DNA from: Rugamonas fusca
GTDB lineage: Bacteria > Pseudomonadota > Gammaproteobacteria > Burkholderiales > Burkholderiaceae_D
DNA length: 64,000 nucleotides
Assembly: GCF_014042365.1 (NCBI RefSeq)
Contig: NZ_JACEZS010000008.1
Location: 1-64,000, forward strand
Direction of reading: 5' to 3'
Shown: in pieces, positions 62,228-64,000 of the stretch
Position numbering within the stretch: the stretch's first letter is position 1
Layout: the number at the start of each line of letters is the position of its first letter
Notes under the pieces: model-generated
The model's database searches: none
What the model was told of the DNA's origin: nothing
Seen by the model: the letters and a program-made list of their open reading frames with translations, nothing else
Made by a program: the position numbers and the translations under genes

Positions 62228-64000
62228 ATGCACGAGTCCCCCGATCTGTCCCGCCGCCGTCTGCTGCAATTCCTGTCCAGCGCGCCGCTGCTGCCGCTCG
62301 CTGGCGCGGGCAGCGCCTCCCTGCTGCTGTCGGCCTGCGGCGGTTCCTCCGCCAGCGCCGCGGCCGCGGTGCCGCCCACCGCCACCCTCAGTGCCGTCAC
62401 CTTCTCCGGCATGCCGGCCCCGGTCCTGGCCGACGCGGCCAAGATGGCCACCACCACGGTCGGCTCGGCCCTGCAGGCCAGCTACAGCGATGGCAGCAAG
62501 CGCAGCTACACGCTGCAGTACCAGACCTTCTTCATCACGGGCGCCATGGTGCCCAACGGCAGCGGCGGCACCATCCTGGCCGGCGGCTACTACGACATCC
62601 ACAACCAGCCCATCGTCGACAAGACGGACGCCGGCCAGCGCCAGTTCTTCTCCGACTGCCCGGACGGCACTTCGCTGCTCAAGCTGGATGCGCCCACCGT
62701 GCCCGGCGTGAAAGGCAACACCGTGTTCGCCGTGGTGCAGTTCGAATACACGACGCGCAACGTCGCTGGCACCTCCATGTACGGCATGCTGCCCTCGCCG
62801 ATCGCCGTGCTGACGCTGGACCAGGACAAGACCACGGGCGCGCTGTCGCTGGTGAAGTACCACAACGTCGACACCAGCGCCGTGAACGGCCTGTGGATCA
62901 CGTGCGGCGCCAGCCGCTCGCCCTGGAACACCCATTTGTCCAGCGAGGAATACGAGCCGGACGCCACCACCATCGCCAGCAACAGCCAGTTCGCCGCGTT
63001 CAGCACCAACCTGTTCGGCGACGCCACCAAGGCCAATCCCTACCACTACGGCCATCTGCCGGAAGTGACGGTCAACCCGGACGGCACGGCCAGCATCAAG
63101 AAGCACTACTGCATGGGCCGGCTGTCGCACGAGCTGGTGCAAGTGATGCCCGACGAACGCACCGCGCTGATGGGCGACGACGCCACCAACGGCGGCCTGT
63201 TCATGTTCGTGGCCGACCGCGCGCGCGACCTGTCCTCGGGCACGCTGTACGTGGCCAAGTGGGCGCAAAAGACGTCCGACAACGGCGGTTCGGCCGACCT
63301 CACCTGGATCAAGCTCGGTAGCGCCACGAGCGCCGAGATCAAGGCCCTGGCCGACACGCTCAAGGCGGCCGACATTGTGTCCGTCAAGACGGCCGACCCG
63401 GCCGACGCCAGCTACACCCAGATCCCGTTCAGCGGCAAGAAGAACTGGGTCAAGCTGATGCCCGGCATGGAGAAGGCGGCCGCGTTCCTGGAAACCCACC
63501 GCTACGCCGCGCTCAAGGGCGGCAGCATGGGCTTCACCAAGATGGAAGGCACGACCGTCAACGCCAAGGACAAGATCGCCTATTCGGCCATGAGCTACAT
63601 CAACGGCGCCATGAAGGATGGCTCGGGCGGCGTCAAGGTCGCCGGCCCCAGCGCCGGCATCGTGTACGGCCTCAACCTCAAGGGCGGCCAGCAGGATACC
63701 AGCGGCGCGGCCATCAACAGCGACTGGGTGCCGGTCGACATGGCGGCCGTGCCGGCTCTGGTGGGCGAGGACCTGGCCACGCCGGACGCGCTGGGCAACC
63801 TGGCCAACCCGGACAAGGTGGCCAACCCGGACAACATCAAGTTCTCGGAAAAGCTGCGCACCTTGTTCATCGGCGAGGATAGCGGCCTGCACGTGAACAA
63901 CTTCCTGTGGGCCTACAACGTCGATACCAAAGCGCTGACGCGGCTGCTGTCCACGCCGGCCGGCGCCGAATCGACGGGCTTGCACGCGGTGGACGACATC
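62228..64000 (+). CDS. PhoX-like (DUF839) phosphatase, 3' end outside the window
   Basis: At least 591 residues, still open at the window edge. The N terminus has a twin-arginine-type motif (SRRRLLQFLSS) and then LLLSACGG, which is also a lipobox, so a Tat-exported lipoprotein is possible. The body contains GRLSHELVQVMPDERTALMG and GGLFMFVADRARDLSSGTLY, typical of the PhoX beta-propeller phosphatases. AGGATG precedes the ATG. PhoX enzymes use calcium and iron; the metal ligands cannot be confirmed without the rest. Confidence 0.85.
   Translation, partial: MHESPDLSRRRLLQFLSSAPLLPLAGAGSASLLLSACGGSSASAAAAVPPTATLSAVTFSGMPAPVLADAAKMATTTVGSALQASYSDGSKRSYTLQYQTFFITGAMVPNGSGGTILAGGYYDIHNQPIVDKTDAGQRQFFSDCPDGTSLLKLDAPTVPGVKGNTVFAVVQFEYTTRNVAGTSMYGMLPSPIAVLTLDQDKTTGALSLVKYHNVDTSAVNGLWITCGASRSPWNTHLSSEEYEPDATTIASNSQFAAFSTNLFGDATKANPYHYGHLPEVTVNPDGTASIKKHYCMGRLSHELVQVMPDERTALMGDDATNGGLFMFVADRARDLSSGTLYVAKWAQKTSDNGGSADLTWIKLGSATSAEIKALADTLKAADIVSVKTADPADASYTQIPFSGKKNWVKLMPGMEKAAAFLETHRYAALKGGSMGFTKMEGTTVNAKDKIAYSAMSYINGAMKDGSGGVKVAGPSAGIVYGLNLKGGQQDTSGAAINSDWVPVDMAAVPALVGEDLATPDALGNLANPDKVANPDNIKFSEKLRTLFIGEDSGLHVNNFLWAYNVDTKALTRLLSTPAGAESTGLHAVDDI

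Noticed and set aside
62192-63985. 597-residue minus-strand open frame
   Set aside because: Antisense shadow of the PhoX-like gene, which has a signal sequence, ribosome-binding site and family motifs.

Overview
The window is a high-GC (mid-60s percent) chromosomal segment of a betaproteobacterium. Gene content fits the Oxalobacteraceae (Massilia, Duganella or Janthinobacterium type): orphan periplasmic family-3 binding proteins, S9 peptidases, an MshQ-like surface protein, a PP2C-kinase fusion beside a formate/nitrite channel, and a Mu-like prophage with betaproteobacterial gene order. The family assignment is an inference from gene content; no rRNA or other strong marker is present.

Layout. 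1-128: 5' end of a group II intron (minus strand), placed directly behind the terminator of an S9 peptidase gene. 186-8050: two S9 peptidases, two orphan family-3 binding proteins, a small lipoprotein and a degenerate hemerythrin-like protein. 8123-8198: tRNA-Phe. 8158-23423: an accessory block bounded by a 45-bp near-perfect repeat of the tRNA-Phe 3' end. Inside it sits a Mu-like transposable prophage whose exact ends can be read (8400-22292, TGT...ACA, flanked by the 5-bp duplication GTTGA). The prophage has lost its structural middle: the large terminase runs straight into a tail-protein fragment near 9830. Early genes (repressor, Ner, MuA, MuB, GemA, Mor) and the lysis cassette survive. 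A PsiE-like gene sits in the rest of the island.

23698-31906: core genes, including a FocA/NirC channel with a phosphatase/kinase fusion, a GFA protein, an SDR with its TetR regulator, DUF2058, GNAT, an NTF2-like protein and a YqhD-type alcohol dehydrogenase. 31907-38987: a protein with RelA/SpoT-like motifs next to an orphan ParA, a class D beta-lactamase homologue, a GNAT, and a translationally coupled methyltransferase-sulfotransferase-arginase-like operon. 39267-48759: a GIN-domain protein, a GGDEF-EAL protein, a Baeyer-Villiger monooxygenase divergent from a TetR-hydrolase-SDR operon with three matching palindromic operators, then a binding protein/porin/PstS-like trio. 48765-57265: a GNAT-MazG fusion, an esterase, a DEAD-box helicase with two C-terminal RNA-binding domains, two Lys/Ala-rich exported paralogues, an SDR and an M28 peptidase. 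57388-64000: MshQ-like protein, dienelactone hydrolase, thioesterase, DUF3016 protein, and the start of a PhoX-like phosphatase that runs off the window.

The least expected non-coding signal is the roughly 430-bp stretch upstream of the helicase gene (53118-53545). It is packed with TCTAA-containing boxes spaced at about 10, 20/21, 30/31 and 41 bp, so on one DNA face, arranged as two opposed blocks. A 4 x 14-bp tandem repeat lies between the same helicase's stop codon and its terminator.
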